Below are positions 1-9,002 of a DNA stretch of 64,000 nt, piece by piece. Positions within the stretch are counted from its first letter, which is position 1, and every line of letters starts with the position of its first letter. The notes beneath the pieces are model-generated. The model ran no database searches. It was not told the DNA's origin and worked only from the letters and a program-made list of their open reading frames with translations. The translations under genes and the position numbers were made by a program. Source of the stretch: Bifidobacterium mizhiense (GTDB taxonomy: Bacteria; Actinomycetota; Actinomycetes; Actinomycetales; Bifidobacteriaceae); the NCBI RefSeq assembly GCF_020884755.1, contig NZ_BPWE01000006.1, positions 57,192-121,191 on the forward strand. The letters run 5' to 3'.

Positions 1-207
1 ATCTCCAACGCGGCCAACAAGCCTGCGCCGGAGGTCAGCTCGGACACCTTCAAGTACGAGGCCCTGGCCGTCCTGCGCCAGCAGGAGACCAGCAAGCGCA
101 GCGGACAGGACGACTCGGACCATAACGATTCGGACCAGGACGAGGAGACCGACCTGCCAGCCACCGGACGCATTCCCGCCCGCCAGGTACGAGGAGGTGG
201 ACAGTGA
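1..207 (+). CDS. ftsW: FtsW/RodA-family protein, C-terminal tail (partial)
   Basis: The open frame runs from the left edge to TGA at 205-207 and gives 68 residues of polar, Asp/Glu/Ser-rich sequence with no membrane segment. Its stop overlaps the next start (GTGA). The tail itself has no diagnostic motif. The call rests on position: in Actinobacteria the gene directly upstream of pbpA in the pknB cluster is an FtsW/RodA glycan polymerase, and such proteins often end in a charged cytoplasmic tail. Identity is inferred from synteny only. Confidence 0.6.
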   Translation: MSNAANKPAPEVSSDTFKYEALAVLRQQETSKRSGQDDSDHNDSDQDEETDLPATGRIPARQVRGGGQ

Positions 208-1667
208 ACAAGGCCCTGCGTCAACTCTTCAACGCCGTCATCGTCCTCTTCGTCATTCTGGGGCTTTCCAGCTCCATCATCATGGTGATCCGGGCAGGGA
301 GTCTGAACTCGGATCCGCGAAATCTGCGCGCCCTCTACCATGAGTATGCGGCGCCCAGGGGGGCCATCCTGACCTCGGACGGTGCCGTCATCGCCCAGTC
401 CGACCCCACCAACGACTCCTTCCAGTACCAGCGGCACTACAACAAGGGGGCCGTCTACTCGCCCATCACCGGCTACTACTCCATCACCAGCCCGGCCGAC
501 CGGGGAATCGAAGCCTCGCGCGACCGCTTGCTGAGCGGTCAGTCCGACAGCCTGTGGATGGACCGGCTCAAGTCCCTCTTCACCGGCACCCAGAACAAGG
601 GCGCCTCCATCGAGACCTCCATCAATCCCAGCATGCAGGAGGCGGCCTATAACATGCTGGGCAACCTGTCCGGATCGGTGGTGGCCATCGAGCCCTCCAC
701 CGGCCGTATCCTGACCATGGTCAGCACGCCGAGCTACAACCCCGGCGACCTGACCGCCCACGACAGCGGCGATGCCTCCCAGGCCTATCAGAAGCTGGCC
801 TCCCGCTCAGATAACCCCATGCTCAACCGGGCCACCTCGCAGCTGTATCCACCCGGGTCCACCTTCAAGGTGGTCGTGGCCGCCGCCGCCCTGGAGTCCG
901 GTCAGTACCACCCCGACAGCCAGCTGCCGGCAGGAGCCTCGTACACCCTGCCCGGCACCAACTACAACCTGACCAACGCCACAGCCACGGGCAACGGGGT
1001 CAACGGCAGGATCAGCATGGAGAACGCCCTGGCCTACTCCTCCAACACCGCCTTCGCTCAGCTGGGTGTCAGCCTGGGCGGCAAGGCCTTGGCCGAGCAG
1101 GCCCGCAAGTTCGGCTACGGCTCCACCATCACCTTGGACGGGACCAACTCCACAGGCCGACCCATGAAGGCTGTGGCCTCCAAGTTCCCCGAGGACCAGT
1201 CCCAGGACCGGCTCGCGCTGGCCTCCATCGGCCAGGGGGACACCCTGTCCACCCCCATGCAGGCGGCTATGACGGTCGCTGCCGTGGCCAACGGGGGCAA
1301 GCTCATGCAGCCGACCTTGGTTGACCGGGTGCGCTCCAGCGATCTGAGCGTCATCAGCGAAACCACGCCCTCGGTCTACTCGCAGGCCTTCTCCTCGGAC
1401 ACCGCCAAGGCCCTGACCACCATGATGGATGCGGTGACTACCAAGAGCTACCCGGAGCTGGCCATCCCCGGCATGCAGGTGGCGGCCAAGTCGGGCACGG
1501 CTCAGATCGGTGCAGGCAATACAGCAAATGACGGGTGGATGGTAGGATTCGCTCCGGCCGATAACCCCAAGGTGGCTGTTGCCGTCGTGGTGCATGGCAT
1601 CTCCTCCTATGGCATGGAGATCGCCGGGCCGATCATGAAACGCGTCATGCAGGAGGCTGCCAAGTGA
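204..1667 (+). CDS. pbpA: Penicillin-binding protein PbpA/FtsI-like transpeptidase
   Basis: A peptidoglycan transpeptidase of 487 residues, usual for actinobacterial PbpA. One N-terminal membrane anchor (about residues 10-30) leaves the rest outside the membrane. The three penicillin-binding motifs are present: S219-TF-K222 with the nucleophile Ser219, S279-S-N281, and K429-S-G-T432. It starts with GTG overlapping the ftsW stop and ends in a GTGA overlap with pknA, so the cluster is translationally coupled. In this gene order the protein is expected to work with the upstream FtsW/RodA polymerase in septal or polar wall growth under control of the two downstream kinases. That pathway role comes from family knowledge; the motifs are seen directly. 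Confidence 0.95.
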   Translation: MNKALRQLFNAVIVLFVILGLSSSIIMVIRAGSLNSDPRNLRALYHEYAAPRGAILTSDGAVIAQSDPTNDSFQYQRHYNKGAVYSPITGYYSITSPADRGIEASRDRLLSGQSDSLWMDRLKSLFTGTQNKGASIETSINPSMQEAAYNMLGNLSGSVVAIEPSTGRILTMVSTPSYNPGDLTAHDSGDASQAYQKLASRSDNPMLNRATSQLYPPGSTFKVVVAAAALESGQYHPDSQLPAGASYTLPGTNYNLTNATATGNGVNGRISMENALAYSSNTAFAQLGVSLGGKALAEQARKFGYGSTITLDGTNSTGRPMKAVASKFPEDQSQDRLALASIGQGDTLSTPMQAAMTVAAVANGGKLMQPTLVDRVRSSDLSVISETTPSVYSQAFSSDTAKALTTMMDAVTTKSYPELAIPGMQVAAKSGTAQIGAGNTANDGWMVGFAPADNPKVAVAVVVHGISSYGMEIAGPIMKRVMQEAAK

Positions 1668-2656
1668 AACTGGTACAGGGACAGCTCATCCATCGACGGT
1701 ACCGTCTGGACCGCCGTCTGGCCCAAGGGGGCATGGGCGAGGTCTGGAAGGGCTACGACATCGAACTCGGCCGTGTGGTGGCCATCAAGGCCCTGCGCGA
1801 GGACCTGACCAACGAGGAATCCAAGCTGCTGCGGCTGCGGGCCGAGGCGCACAATTCCGCCAACCTGGCCCACCCCAACATCGCCGCCCTCTTCGAGTAC
1901 TACGAGCACGACGGCATCGGATTCCTGATCATGGAATACGTGCCCAGCCAATCCCTGGCCGACATCTATCGGGACCGGGGCGCCTTGGACCCCATTGAGC
2001 TGCTGCCCATCCTGATCCAGACGGCTCGGGGGCTCTACGTGGCCCACTCCCACGGGGTCATCCATCGGGACGTCAAGCCGGCCAACATCATGGTCTCCGA
2101 CACCGGCGAGGTCAAGATCACCGACTTTGGGGTCTCCTACTCAACCAACCAGGGGCAGATCACCCAGGATGGCATGGTGGTGGGCACGGCCCAGTACATC
2201 TCGCCCGAGCAGGCCCAGGGCCTCCAGGCCACCCCCCAGTCAGACATCTACTCCCTGGGCGTAGTGGCCTACGAGGGACTCTGCGGGCACCGGCCCTTCA
2301 CCGGCGCCACCCCGGTGGACATCGCCGCGGCACACGTCAACGACCCTGTGCCGCCGCTGCCCGACTCGGTGGACAACCAACTCATGAACTTCGTCATGTC
2401 CATGCTGGCCAAGGACCCGCGGGACCGCCCGGCGAATGCACTGGTGGTCTCGCACACACTGGCCAGGATCGAGCAGCGGCTGCTGGATCAGCAAGTGGGC
2501 GAGACGGAGGTCATCAATCCACGCGCACCCATGCCTCGACGCATTATGAGCAGGCCGCACGCGGTAAAAGACATCTTCAGGCCCTTCTGGGGGCACTATG
2601 GAGAAGGAAGCGCACAGCGCGGCCTTGAAGCGACGAACGGAGGGGATACCCTATGA
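1664..2656 (+). CDS. pknA: Serine/threonine protein kinase PknA-like
   Basis: A Hanks-type kinase of 330 residues. The Gly-rich loop (GGMGEVW), the ATP-binding Lys42 in VAIKAL, the catalytic loop HRDVKPAN with Asp136, and the DFG motif at Asp154 are all visible. After the kinase domain (about residues 10-275) comes a short basic, Pro-rich tail. I see no transmembrane segment or PASTA domain, so this version looks cytosolic; many PknA homologues are membrane anchored. It starts with GTG inside the pbpA stop and overlaps pknB by ATGA. It likely phosphorylates division and cell-wall proteins together with PknB. Confidence 0.93.
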   Translation: MKLVQGQLIHRRYRLDRRLAQGGMGEVWKGYDIELGRVVAIKALREDLTNEESKLLRLRAEAHNSANLAHPNIAALFEYYEHDGIGFLIMEYVPSQSLADIYRDRGALDPIELLPILIQTARGLYVAHSHGVIHRDVKPANIMVSDTGEVKITDFGVSYSTNQGQITQDGMVVGTAQYISPEQAQGLQATPQSDIYSLGVVAYEGLCGHRPFTGATPVDIAAAHVNDPVPPLPDSVDNQLMNFVMSMLAKDPRDRPANALVVSHTLARIEQRLLDQQVGETEVINPRAPMPRRIMSRPHAVKDIFRPFWGHYGEGSAQRGLEATNGGDTL

Positions 2657-4812
2657 GCATCACACTGCCGCCGTCCCTAGCGGACGGACGATACCGTCTG
2701 GGACAGCTGATCGGACGCGGTGGCATGGCCGAGGTCCACAAGGCTGTGGACACACGTTTGGGAAGGACCGTCGCGGTCAAGATCATGCGATCCGATCTGG
2801 CCAACGACGAGGTCTTCCTATCGCGGTTCCGGCGGGAAGCCCACTCGGTCGCCCTGCTCAACAACCCCAACATCGTCTCCATCTACGACTCAGGCGAGGA
2901 GATACTGACCGACGACCAGGGCAACCATGAGCGGGTGCCCTACCTGGTCATGGAATACGTCAAGGGCCAGACCCTGCGGTCCATCCTCAAGGAGAACGGC
3001 GCCCTGAGCCAGCGCGACAGCGAGCAGGTCATGCTGGGCATGCTCAGCGCCCTGGACTACTCCCACCATATGGGCGTCATCCACCGGGACATCAAGCCCG
3101 GCAACATCATGATCTCGGAGCAGGGCATCGTCAAGGTCATGGACTTCGGCATCGCCCGGGCCATGGACGACTCTGCCGCCACCATGACCCAGTCCCAGGG
3201 CGTGGTGGGCACGGCCCAGTACCTGAGTCCCGAGCAGGCCCGCGGCGAGAGCGTGGACATGCGCTCCGACCTTTACTCGGCCGGCTGCGTCCTCTACGAG
3301 ATGCTGACCGGACGGCCGCCCTTCAACGGGGATTCGGCCGTGGCCATCGCCTACCAGCACGTCACCGAGGTGGCCACCCCGCCCAGCAGCATCGTGCCCG
3401 GCCTGCCGAAGATGTGGGATTCCATCTGCGCCAAGGCCATGGCCAAGGACCGGCAGAACCGGTATGCCACGGCCTCCGCCTTCAAGAGCGACATCCTGGC
3501 CTTCATGAACGGCGGAACCCCGGTGGCTGCCGCCTTCAACCCGCTGACCGACCTGGCCAACGTCAAGGCCCGCAAGGATGCCGAGCAGGGGACCGAAACG
3601 GCCACCATGCCGCTGACCGAAGAGGAGACGGCCGCCACCCAGGCCTTCAACCCCGTCCAGGATTCGCTCAACCCTGCTGCCACCGGCGTAGCCACAGCTG
3701 AGCGCACAGCCGCCAAGACGGCCCAGCAGAAGGCCAAAAAGCGCAAGAAGATCATCATCGGCGCCGTCCTGGGAGCCCTGCTTCTGGTAGCCGCCGGACT
3801 GGGTCTCTGGACGGTCGTGAACCGGAACCATCATCAGATGGCCGAGGTGCCTACCATCAACGCGCAGATGTCACGGATCCTCGCCCGCGAGAAGGTGACC
3901 GCCGCAGGCTTCCACTATCAGGAGAAGGAGGACCACGACTCTGCCGAGCCCAAGGGGACCTTCACCAAGCAAAGCCCCAAGGGCGGAAGCATGGCTCCCA
4001 GAGGCTCCACAGTGACCGTCTGGTTCTCCTCCGGGCCTAAGGACACAGCCATTCCCGACGTCAAGGGTATGAACCAGCAGGAGGCCCGCAGAACCCTGGA
4101 GAAAGCCGGATTCAAGGTCTCCCCAGCCGCCTCGGTGGAGGACAGCCAGGACGTGCCCAAGGACCACGTGACCCGCACGGATCCCGCCGCGGGCCAGAGC
4201 GTGGCCAAGGGAACCAGCATCCTGATCTACATTTCCTCGGGCATGACCAAGGTGCCTGATCTGTCTGGCAAGAGCAAGGACGACGCGACCAAGACCCTGC
4301 AGAGTCTGCACTTCAACATCACCATCCGCGAGCAGGCCTCCAATAGCGTGGCGAAGGATATGGTCATCAGCACCGATCCGGCTGCCGGGTCCTCCGTCCA
4401 GCAGGGAGCCATGATCACGGTCACCGTCAGCAACGGCATGCAGTTGGGCAACTATATCGGTATGACTTTGGGCGAGGCCAAGCGCACCCTGGGCCAGGGG
4501 GTCAATATCAAGGTCAATGGCCCCAACAACGACAACGCCGAGGTCACCGGCCAGGATCCTGCCGCTGGCGCCTCCTTCGACAAGTCCAAGGACACCATCA
4601 CCCTGACCACAGCCATCCGTATCCCGCCCTTCTCCCAGGGCGAGACCTTGGGCAGCTACCGGCAGAAGCTGACCAACAGCGGTGTCAGCGCCGACAGGAT
4701 CACCTCCATCGGCAAGGACACGGACAAGGTGACCGCTGTAAACCCGGCGGCAGGAAGCAGGGTGGACGACAATACACCCATCACGGTGACCACCATCAGC
4801 TCCACCAACTGA
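2653..4812 (+). CDS. pknB: PASTA-domain serine/threonine kinase PknB
   Basis: A receptor-type kinase of 719 residues. The cytosolic kinase domain (about 10-280) carries Lys43, Asp146 in HRDIKPGN and DFG at Asp164. An acidic juxtamembrane linker follows, then a basic stop-transfer cluster and one membrane helix (about 367-388). Outside the membrane are roughly four PASTA repeats with recurring DPAAG motifs, the domains that bind muropeptides or lipid II. It is the last gene of the overlapping ftsW-pbpA-pknA-pknB set and is followed by a strong inverted repeat. Its expected role is to sense wall precursors and phosphorylate division proteins, possibly including the nearby CrgA. Domains are seen; targets are inferred. 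Confidence 0.96.
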   Translation: MSITLPPSLADGRYRLGQLIGRGGMAEVHKAVDTRLGRTVAVKIMRSDLANDEVFLSRFRREAHSVALLNNPNIVSIYDSGEEILTDDQGNHERVPYLVMEYVKGQTLRSILKENGALSQRDSEQVMLGMLSALDYSHHMGVIHRDIKPGNIMISEQGIVKVMDFGIARAMDDSAATMTQSQGVVGTAQYLSPEQARGESVDMRSDLYSAGCVLYEMLTGRPPFNGDSAVAIAYQHVTEVATPPSSIVPGLPKMWDSICAKAMAKDRQNRYATASAFKSDILAFMNGGTPVAAAFNPLTDLANVKARKDAEQGTETATMPLTEEETAATQAFNPVQDSLNPAATGVATAERTAAKTAQQKAKKRKKIIIGAVLGALLLVAAGLGLWTVVNRNHHQMAEVPTINAQMSRILAREKVTAAGFHYQEKEDHDSAEPKGTFTKQSPKGGSMAPRGSTVTVWFSSGPKDTAIPDVKGMNQQEARRTLEKAGFKVSPAASVEDSQDVPKDHVTRTDPAAGQSVAKGTSILIYISSGMTKVPDLSGKSKDDATKTLQSLHFNITIREQASNSVAKDMVISTDPAAGSSVQQGAMITVTVSNGMQLGNYIGMTLGEAKRTLGQGVNIKVNGPNNDNAEVTGQDPAAGASFDKSKDTITLTTAIRIPPFSQGETLGSYRQKLTNSGVSADRITSIGKDTDKVTAVNPAAGSRVDDNTPITVTTISSTN

Positions 4813-4816
4813 CCTG

Positions 4817-4857
4817 ATATGGCCCCGGCGGGCACAGTCCTGCCGCCGGGGCCATAT
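4817..4857 (+). terminator. Stem-loop terminator after pknB
   Basis: Perfect 15-bp arms at 4817-4831 and 4843-4857 lie 4 nt after the pknB stop. There is no clear T run, so it may be a GC-rich terminator or an mRNA-stabilising hairpin. Confidence 0.65.
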
Positions 4858-4966
4858 GTTGGGTCATATAAGGCCGGGCAGCATGAGTAGGGGTGAATAC
4901 CACCGTGGTGTCTTAGATAAACTAGGGCAATCACTTCCGGCAGTCGGCAAGATATGACATCAATAA

Positions 4967-5010
4967 GCGGCGGGGCCGCAGGATCACATTGGATCCTGCG
5001 GCCCCGCCGC
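4967..5010 (-). terminator. Stem-loop terminator downstream of the sortase gene
   Basis: Perfect 19-bp arms (4967-4985 and 4992-5010) with a 6-nt loop sit 19 nt past the stop of the minus-strand sortase gene, between convergent transcription units. It could stop transcription from both sides. Confidence 0.75.
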
Positions 5011-5029
5011 TCTTCCTATGCCGTCTAGG

Positions 5030-6157
5030 TCAGAAGGTGGAGTAGTTGGACATCTGTCTGAGCATGGGCACGTTGCTGGCCAACCATGGGAAGCCCCATT
5101 CCATCAGGGCACAAACCAGAGTCAACAGAAGCAGAATCAGTAGAAGCCATCGAATCGGGGCTATGCCGGACTGGTGCCGCAGCAGCCAGCCGTAGAGGCT
5201 GATCATGGGCTGGGGCTTCTCGCCCTTACGAATCTGCTTCAGCAAGGGGTACCGCCAGGCAGCCAGTGCCGCCAGGTAGATGATCAGATAGGCCGCTGCC
5301 AAAACCAGGAAGACCGGCTGCAACGAACCCAGCCTGGCCATGATCGAGCCCTTGTCGTCGGCAAAGGCCACGTTGCTGCCTCGGTCGCCCAGCAGCTCCT
5401 TGGGCACACCGTCGGACACCTTGGCCCAGTAGCCGAATTCGCCCCAGCTGATCCACCGATGGGTGGCCGTGGTGTACTTGGGCTCGCAGGTGGTCAGTGT
5501 GATCATGCGCCGATCAGGAGCGTCGTTGGGCGAATAAGGGTTGGGGGCGATGACGCTCACCTCTTCGGGCGAGACGATCTTGTAGCGGGTGTAGTGGTAG
5601 ACGTACCAGTAATCCTTGGTGCGCAGAACGATGGCATCGCCCACTCGCAGCTCGTCTACATGGCCCAGCGGCTCACCATAGCCGGCACGGTGTCCGGCTA
5701 TGGCCACGTTGCCCATCTCGCCCGGCATCTGCGTATTGGGGTAATGCCCCAGTCCCGCGTAGGCCAGCTCTCGGGGCGACGTGCCCTGAACCACGTTGCG
5801 CTCCCAATGCTGTCCGAAACGAGGAATATAGGCCTGAGCCATCAGTTCACCCTCGGAGGCCTGCTTGGGCTGCACCGGCGGCGCCCCCTTCTGAGGCTTG
5901 GCCACCTTACGGGTGTCGCCCGATCCCGGGTTGCTCCAGGAGGTCGAGGCCCGGGCCTGCAACTGCTGATGCTCGGACTGCACGCCGGTCCACCAGAGCT
6001 GCCAGACCACGTAGAGTGCGCAGATGACGGCCAGGGTAATCAGCAGCTCCCCTATGATTTCTGCAATGCCCACCAGCCAAGTTCGCCCTTTATCCGCCGG
6101 CTTATCGGCCGGCTTATCGGCCGGCGTTTTGTCGTTCTCCGAGTCTTCTGTCGTCAT
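5030..6157 (-). CDS. Class E-type sortase
   Basis: A cysteine transpeptidase of 375 residues that attaches secreted proteins to the cell wall. Sortase residues are visible: His156 in AGHRAGYG, Cys224 in TLTTC and Arg234 in THRW. The N-terminus has a degenerate ADKP repeat (three units, seen in DNA as repeated cggcttatcggc-type units) and a membrane helix near 32-56. Two more hydrophobic segments lie near the C-terminus (about 280-300 and 340-365), a layout common in actinobacterial class E sortases. The start codon directly follows the stop of the upstream DUF881 gene, so the two form an operon. The LPKAG-ended repeat protein at 16.2-19.9 kb is a possible substrate, but class E enzymes usually prefer LAxTG, so the link is unproven. 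Confidence 0.9.
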   Translation of the reverse strand: MTTEDSENDKTPADKPADKPADKGRTWLVGIAEIIGELLITLAVICALYVVWQLWWTGVQSEHQQLQARASTSWSNPGSGDTRKVAKPQKGAPPVQPKQASEGELMAQAYIPRFGQHWERNVVQGTSPRELAYAGLGHYPNTQMPGEMGNVAIAGHRAGYGEPLGHVDELRVGDAIVLRTKDYWYVYHYTRYKIVSPEEVSVIAPNPYSPNDAPDRRMITLTTCEPKYTTATHRWISWGEFGYWAKVSDGVPKELLGDRGSNVAFADDKGSIMARLGSLQPVFLVLAAAYLIIYLAALAAWRYPLLKQIRKGEKPQPMISLYGWLLRHQSGIAPIRWLLLILLLLTLVCALMEWGFPWLASNVPMLRQMSNYSTF

Positions 6158-6916
6158 TTACCGTGCCTTCTCATCTAGCGATGCGTACTGGAGTGGCTGC
6201 AGGACAGCCGTCGTCTCAGGGAATCTCAGATTGTCCGAAGACTCGACATTCCAACCCAGACCCACCGTATTCACGTACTCCTTGTAAACGCGGATGGATG
6301 GCGAAGCATTCAGGGACTTGGTCATCCGATCGACTGGTCCTATGGCTGAAATCTTATATGGCGGCGAGTACTTTCGGCCGTGCAACAGCAGCACATTGCC
6401 CACGCATCGAACGGCCGTGGTGGGCAGCACCCGCTGATCCTGGATCCGCATGGACTCGGCTCCCCCGGCCCAGAGCGCGTTGACCACGCTCTCCACATCC
6501 TGCTGGTGGATAACGTAATCGTTGATGTTGGCCGTCGACCCGTCGGACCCCACCTTCTGCTGCCAGAGCGGGGAATCGTTGAGGGTCACCGTCAGCCCCG
6601 GCCCCTGGACGGCCTTGAGCACCGTGCCCGAGCCAGGGTCCTCGCGGGACTGGTCCGAACTGCCCTTGTCGTCGGTCAGGGTCTTCAGCGCATTGATCTG
6701 CGAGCTCATGTCATTGATGTCCTTGCGCAGCTCGGCAGCCTTGTTCTGGCGCTCCTCCACCAGCCCGGCCGTATCCGAGGTGACCGTGACCGTCCTGTTG
6801 ACACGGATATTGGTGGTCAGCATGTACCCGACCAGGGCCAGCACCACAGCCACGGACACTGTGCCGACCAGGGACCTGTGCGCACCGTGCCGTCCCGTCC
6901 GTCTGGTCATAGGCAT
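6158..6916 (-). CDS. DUF881 family membrane protein
   Basis: A protein of 252 residues with a basic N-terminus, one membrane helix (about 15-35), a predicted coiled coil (about 45-80, LVEERQNKAAELRKDIND) and then a compact domain with the DUF881 pattern (GPGLTVTLNDSP and VNALWAGGAESM). DUF881 proteins are common in the pknB/crgA neighbourhood of Actinobacteria and in the divisome region of Firmicutes; their exact function is not settled. It is co-transcribed with the downstream sortase. An internal start two codons later (Met3) is possible. Its 5' end faces crgA across an 84-bp divergent promoter region. Confidence 0.85.
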   Translation of the reverse strand: MPMTRRTGRHGAHRSLVGTVSVAVVLALVGYMLTTNIRVNRTVTVTSDTAGLVEERQNKAAELRKDINDMSSQINALKTLTDDKGSSDQSREDPGSGTVLKAVQGPGLTVTLNDSPLWQQKVGSDGSTANINDYVIHQQDVESVVNALWAGGAESMRIQDQRVLPTTAVRCVGNVLLLHGRKYSPPYKISAIGPVDRMTKSLNASPSIRVYKEYVNTVGLGWNVESSDNLRFPETTAVLQPLQYASLDEKAR

Positions 6917-7000
6917 ACCCTCATCCTCGTCTGCGATAGTATTACGTTCGAGTCTAACCGCTACTATGGCTTAGTAGATCTACTGAAGGAGAATAACCTC

Positions 7001-7420
7001 ATGGCAGAGCATCAACTCCATGATGACGAGGACCAGGCGGTGGACGAGGCCAAGACCGCTGACACTGGCGAGGACGCCGAGGACGAGGAGTACGGCCTGT
7101 CCATGGACAAGGTGGAAGCCGTGCTCAACCAGAGCGTTGACAAAAAGCATATGACCCCGCAGATGCGCCGCATCGTGCAGCGGCAGGAGGAGAACACCCG
7201 CCGCGTGGAGGACACCATCAAGAGCACCAAGGCTAATCCACGCTGGTTCGTGCCTCTCTTCGTCACGCTGATGGTGGTGGGCCTGATCTGGATCGTGGTT
7301 TACTACATCGCCTCCACCCGGGGCAATGTCTTCCCCATCCCCGGCATCGGCAATTGGAACCTGGCCGTGGGCTTTGGCATTCTGCTGGTCGGCTTCCTCA
7401 TGACCATGTGGTGGCACTGA
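7001..7420 (+). CDS. crgA: Cell division protein CrgA
   Basis: 139 residues. An acidic N-terminal half is followed by a basic stretch and two membrane helices (RWFVPLFVTLMVVGLIWIVV and WNLAVGFGILLVGFLMTMWW), the CrgA fold. The ATG at 7001 was chosen because it follows GAAGGAG at 6985-6991; the same frame stays open far upstream only because it runs antisense to the DUF881 gene. CrgA is a small septal protein that in mycobacteria interacts with FtsZ, FtsQ and PBPs and helps recruit the wall synthesis machinery. The acidic extension of about 50 residues makes it longer than the usual 85-95 residue CrgA. Confidence 0.92.
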   Translation: MAEHQLHDDEDQAVDEAKTADTGEDAEDEEYGLSMDKVEAVLNQSVDKKHMTPQMRRIVQRQEENTRRVEDTIKSTKANPRWFVPLFVTLMVVGLIWIVVYYIASTRGNVFPIPGIGNWNLAVGFGILLVGFLMTMWWH

Positions 7421-7445
7421 TCCATCTGCCACATTGTTTTTTAGG

Positions 7446-7480
7446 GACCCCACAACCGCTCAGGCACGGCTGTGGGGTTC
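7446..7480 (+). terminator. Terminator after crgA
   Basis: Inverted repeat of the form accccacaaccg / cggctgtggggt, with T-rich sequence on both sides, 25 nt past the crgA stop. Confidence 0.7.
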
Positions 7481-7489
7481 TTGATATAC

Positions 7490-7768
7490 CCATCCACACC
7501 TGAGCGTCAGGCATGTGTGGATTCGGCTACTCAGCTCCACCGATTTCATCCACCAGTTCCAGACTCAAGCCAAAGTTATCCACAATCGCCCGAATTTCTC
7601 GTGGACACGCTAGGACACTCGTCCACAACCCTACTGCTGATTGGGTTCTGCCTTCACTTATCCACTTTTTGCTGCTATATGTGCACCAGTTCTGGATACT
7701 TATTCCCAGGTTATCCACACGATTGTCAACAAATGTGGATAGATGACACCCATGTCATTTGTTGAAAA
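7490..7768. other. DnaA-box cluster (oriC-like or DnaA-binding region)
   Basis: The gene-free stretch between crgA and the rhomboid gene is relatively AT-rich and holds many copies of the DnaA 9-mer. Two are perfect TTATCCACA (7576-7584 and 7711-7719). Sites one base away from TTATCCACA or TTGTCCACA lie at 7619-7627, 7658-7666, 7723-7731 and, on the other strand, 7734-7742. Two-mismatch sites lie at 7490-7498, 7516-7524 (reverse), 7600-7608 (reverse) and 7691-7699 (reverse). This density in under 300 bp is typical of a bacterial origin or a DnaA-titration or regulatory site. Neither dnaA nor dnaN is in the window, although the pknB cluster lies near oriC in many Actinobacteria. The minus-strand rRNA operon at the right edge suggests that forks pass right to left here, which argues against this being the main origin. 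Confidence 0.6.
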
Positions 7769-7840
7769 CGAGACCCAAGGCGGGGAAGAAAAAGTTGGCC
7801 GTCGACAGCAGGGCGGTCAACAACAGGCAGAAGCTGATTC

Positions 7841-8602
7841 TCATCGCATGGGGTTGGCCATGTTGCAGCCCAGCGCCAGCAGGACCAGGGCCGCCAGGAA
7901 GATCAGCGTGGGCAGCAGCCAGGAGAGCAGGCCATGCACCCGCGAGCCGGGCCGGCCCATGTACAGCAGGGCCAGCATGAAGAGGCCGCCGACTATGAAT
8001 CCGCCTACATGGTCCTGCCAGGCGATGCCGGGCACAAACAGAGGCATGCAGAAGTTGATGGCCATCCAGACCACCATGGAAACGATGTCAATCCCCAGAC
8101 GGCGGTAGACCACCAGGATGGCGGCGAAGAGCCCGAAGAGCGCACCCGAGGCCCCGATGGCCGACGTGCCCCATCCATTGGGCGCCAGAACCGCATAGAC
8201 CATCAGCCCCAGGTCTCCGCCCAGCCCGCTGATCAGGTAGAGGGCCAGAAAACGCCCATGCCCTATCAGATTTTCCAGCACCGGCCCCACAACCCAAAGG
8301 GTGATCATGTTGAAGAGGATATGCGAGACATTGGTGGCGTGCAGAAAAATGTTGGTCACAAACATCCAAGGCTCATGAATGGCCGTAATCGGCACGAAGG
8401 CCCAGTAGCCCAGCAAAAGCCGTTGATAGCGAAGCGGAGCCAGCAGGTACAGGGCCATCTGGATGACCCAGGCCACTATGCAGATCAGGGTGATGGCTAT
8501 GGTCACCACCGGAGCATGGTCACCCCAGTGCCGCCGGATCCATCCCAGCGGCCCCCGACCATTCCCTCCGCCTGTGAAACTGGTGCCCATGCCATTGACC
8601 AT
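7841..8602 (-). CDS. Rhomboid family intramembrane serine protease
   Basis: An intramembrane protease of 253 residues from the chosen start. About six membrane helices are visible, with the catalytic Ser152 in GASGALFG and His198 in WQDHVGGF, plus the HATNVSHILFNM segment typical of the family's second helix. The ATG at 8602 is preceded by AAGGTAAGG; a GTG at 8674 would add 24 soluble residues but has no good ribosome site. In mycobacteria a rhomboid gene also lies near crgA, so the context is conserved. The substrate is unknown. Confidence 0.88.
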   Translation of the reverse strand: MVNGMGTSFTGGGNGRGPLGWIRRHWGDHAPVVTIAITLICIVAWVIQMALYLLAPLRYQRLLLGYWAFVPITAIHEPWMFVTNIFLHATNVSHILFNMITLWVVGPVLENLIGHGRFLALYLISGLGGDLGLMVYAVLAPNGWGTSAIGASGALFGLFAAILVVYRRLGIDIVSMVVWMAINFCMPLFVPGIAWQDHVGGFIVGGLFMLALLYMGRPGSRVHGLLSWLLPTLIFLAALVLLALGCNMANPMR

Positions 8603-8755
8603 GAACCTTACCTTACCTGACCATCCGGCCGGGGTGTGCGGTTTCCGTGCCGCAATGGCACCGATGCGCCCCACAGTTCGCCGCTTTCTACTAGGATGAT
8701 GACTAGGTCGGTCGAAGTGGGCAGGACCGACGAAAGTCGTCGAAAGGAGCCAAAC

Positions 8756-8986
8756 ATGGAGAATTCATCTTCAAACGGCTGGAAGTTCTTTGCACTGCTC
8801 TTCGGCACGCTGCTGGCCGGCGTTGTCGCTCTGTTCGTATACAAGCAGCAGAACCCGGATTACGATCCCTGGGAGGAGCCCTGGGAGAACAGCTCATCGC
8901 CAGTCGACCTGGGCCTGGCCAAGGATGAGGAGGACAAAGGATCTGAGGATCCTGAGACCCCTCTGCAAGCGGGCGCACAGGCCTGA
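8756..8986 (+). CDS. Small single-span membrane protein, hypothetical
   Basis: 76 residues: a short polar N-terminus, one membrane helix (about 10-28, FFALLFGTLLAGVVALFVYK), then an acidic tail with WEEPWE and many Asp/Glu. The start follows AAAGGAG at 8743-8749. A T-rich terminator lies just downstream, so it is a stand-alone transcription unit. No family is recognised with confidence; small proteins of this shape are common in actinobacterial genomes. Confidence 0.75.
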   Translation: MENSSSNGWKFFALLFGTLLAGVVALFVYKQQNPDYDPWEEPWENSSSPVDLGLAKDEEDKGSEDPETPLQAGAQA

Positions 8987-9002
8987 CCGTTCCGGTCGGG
9001 AG

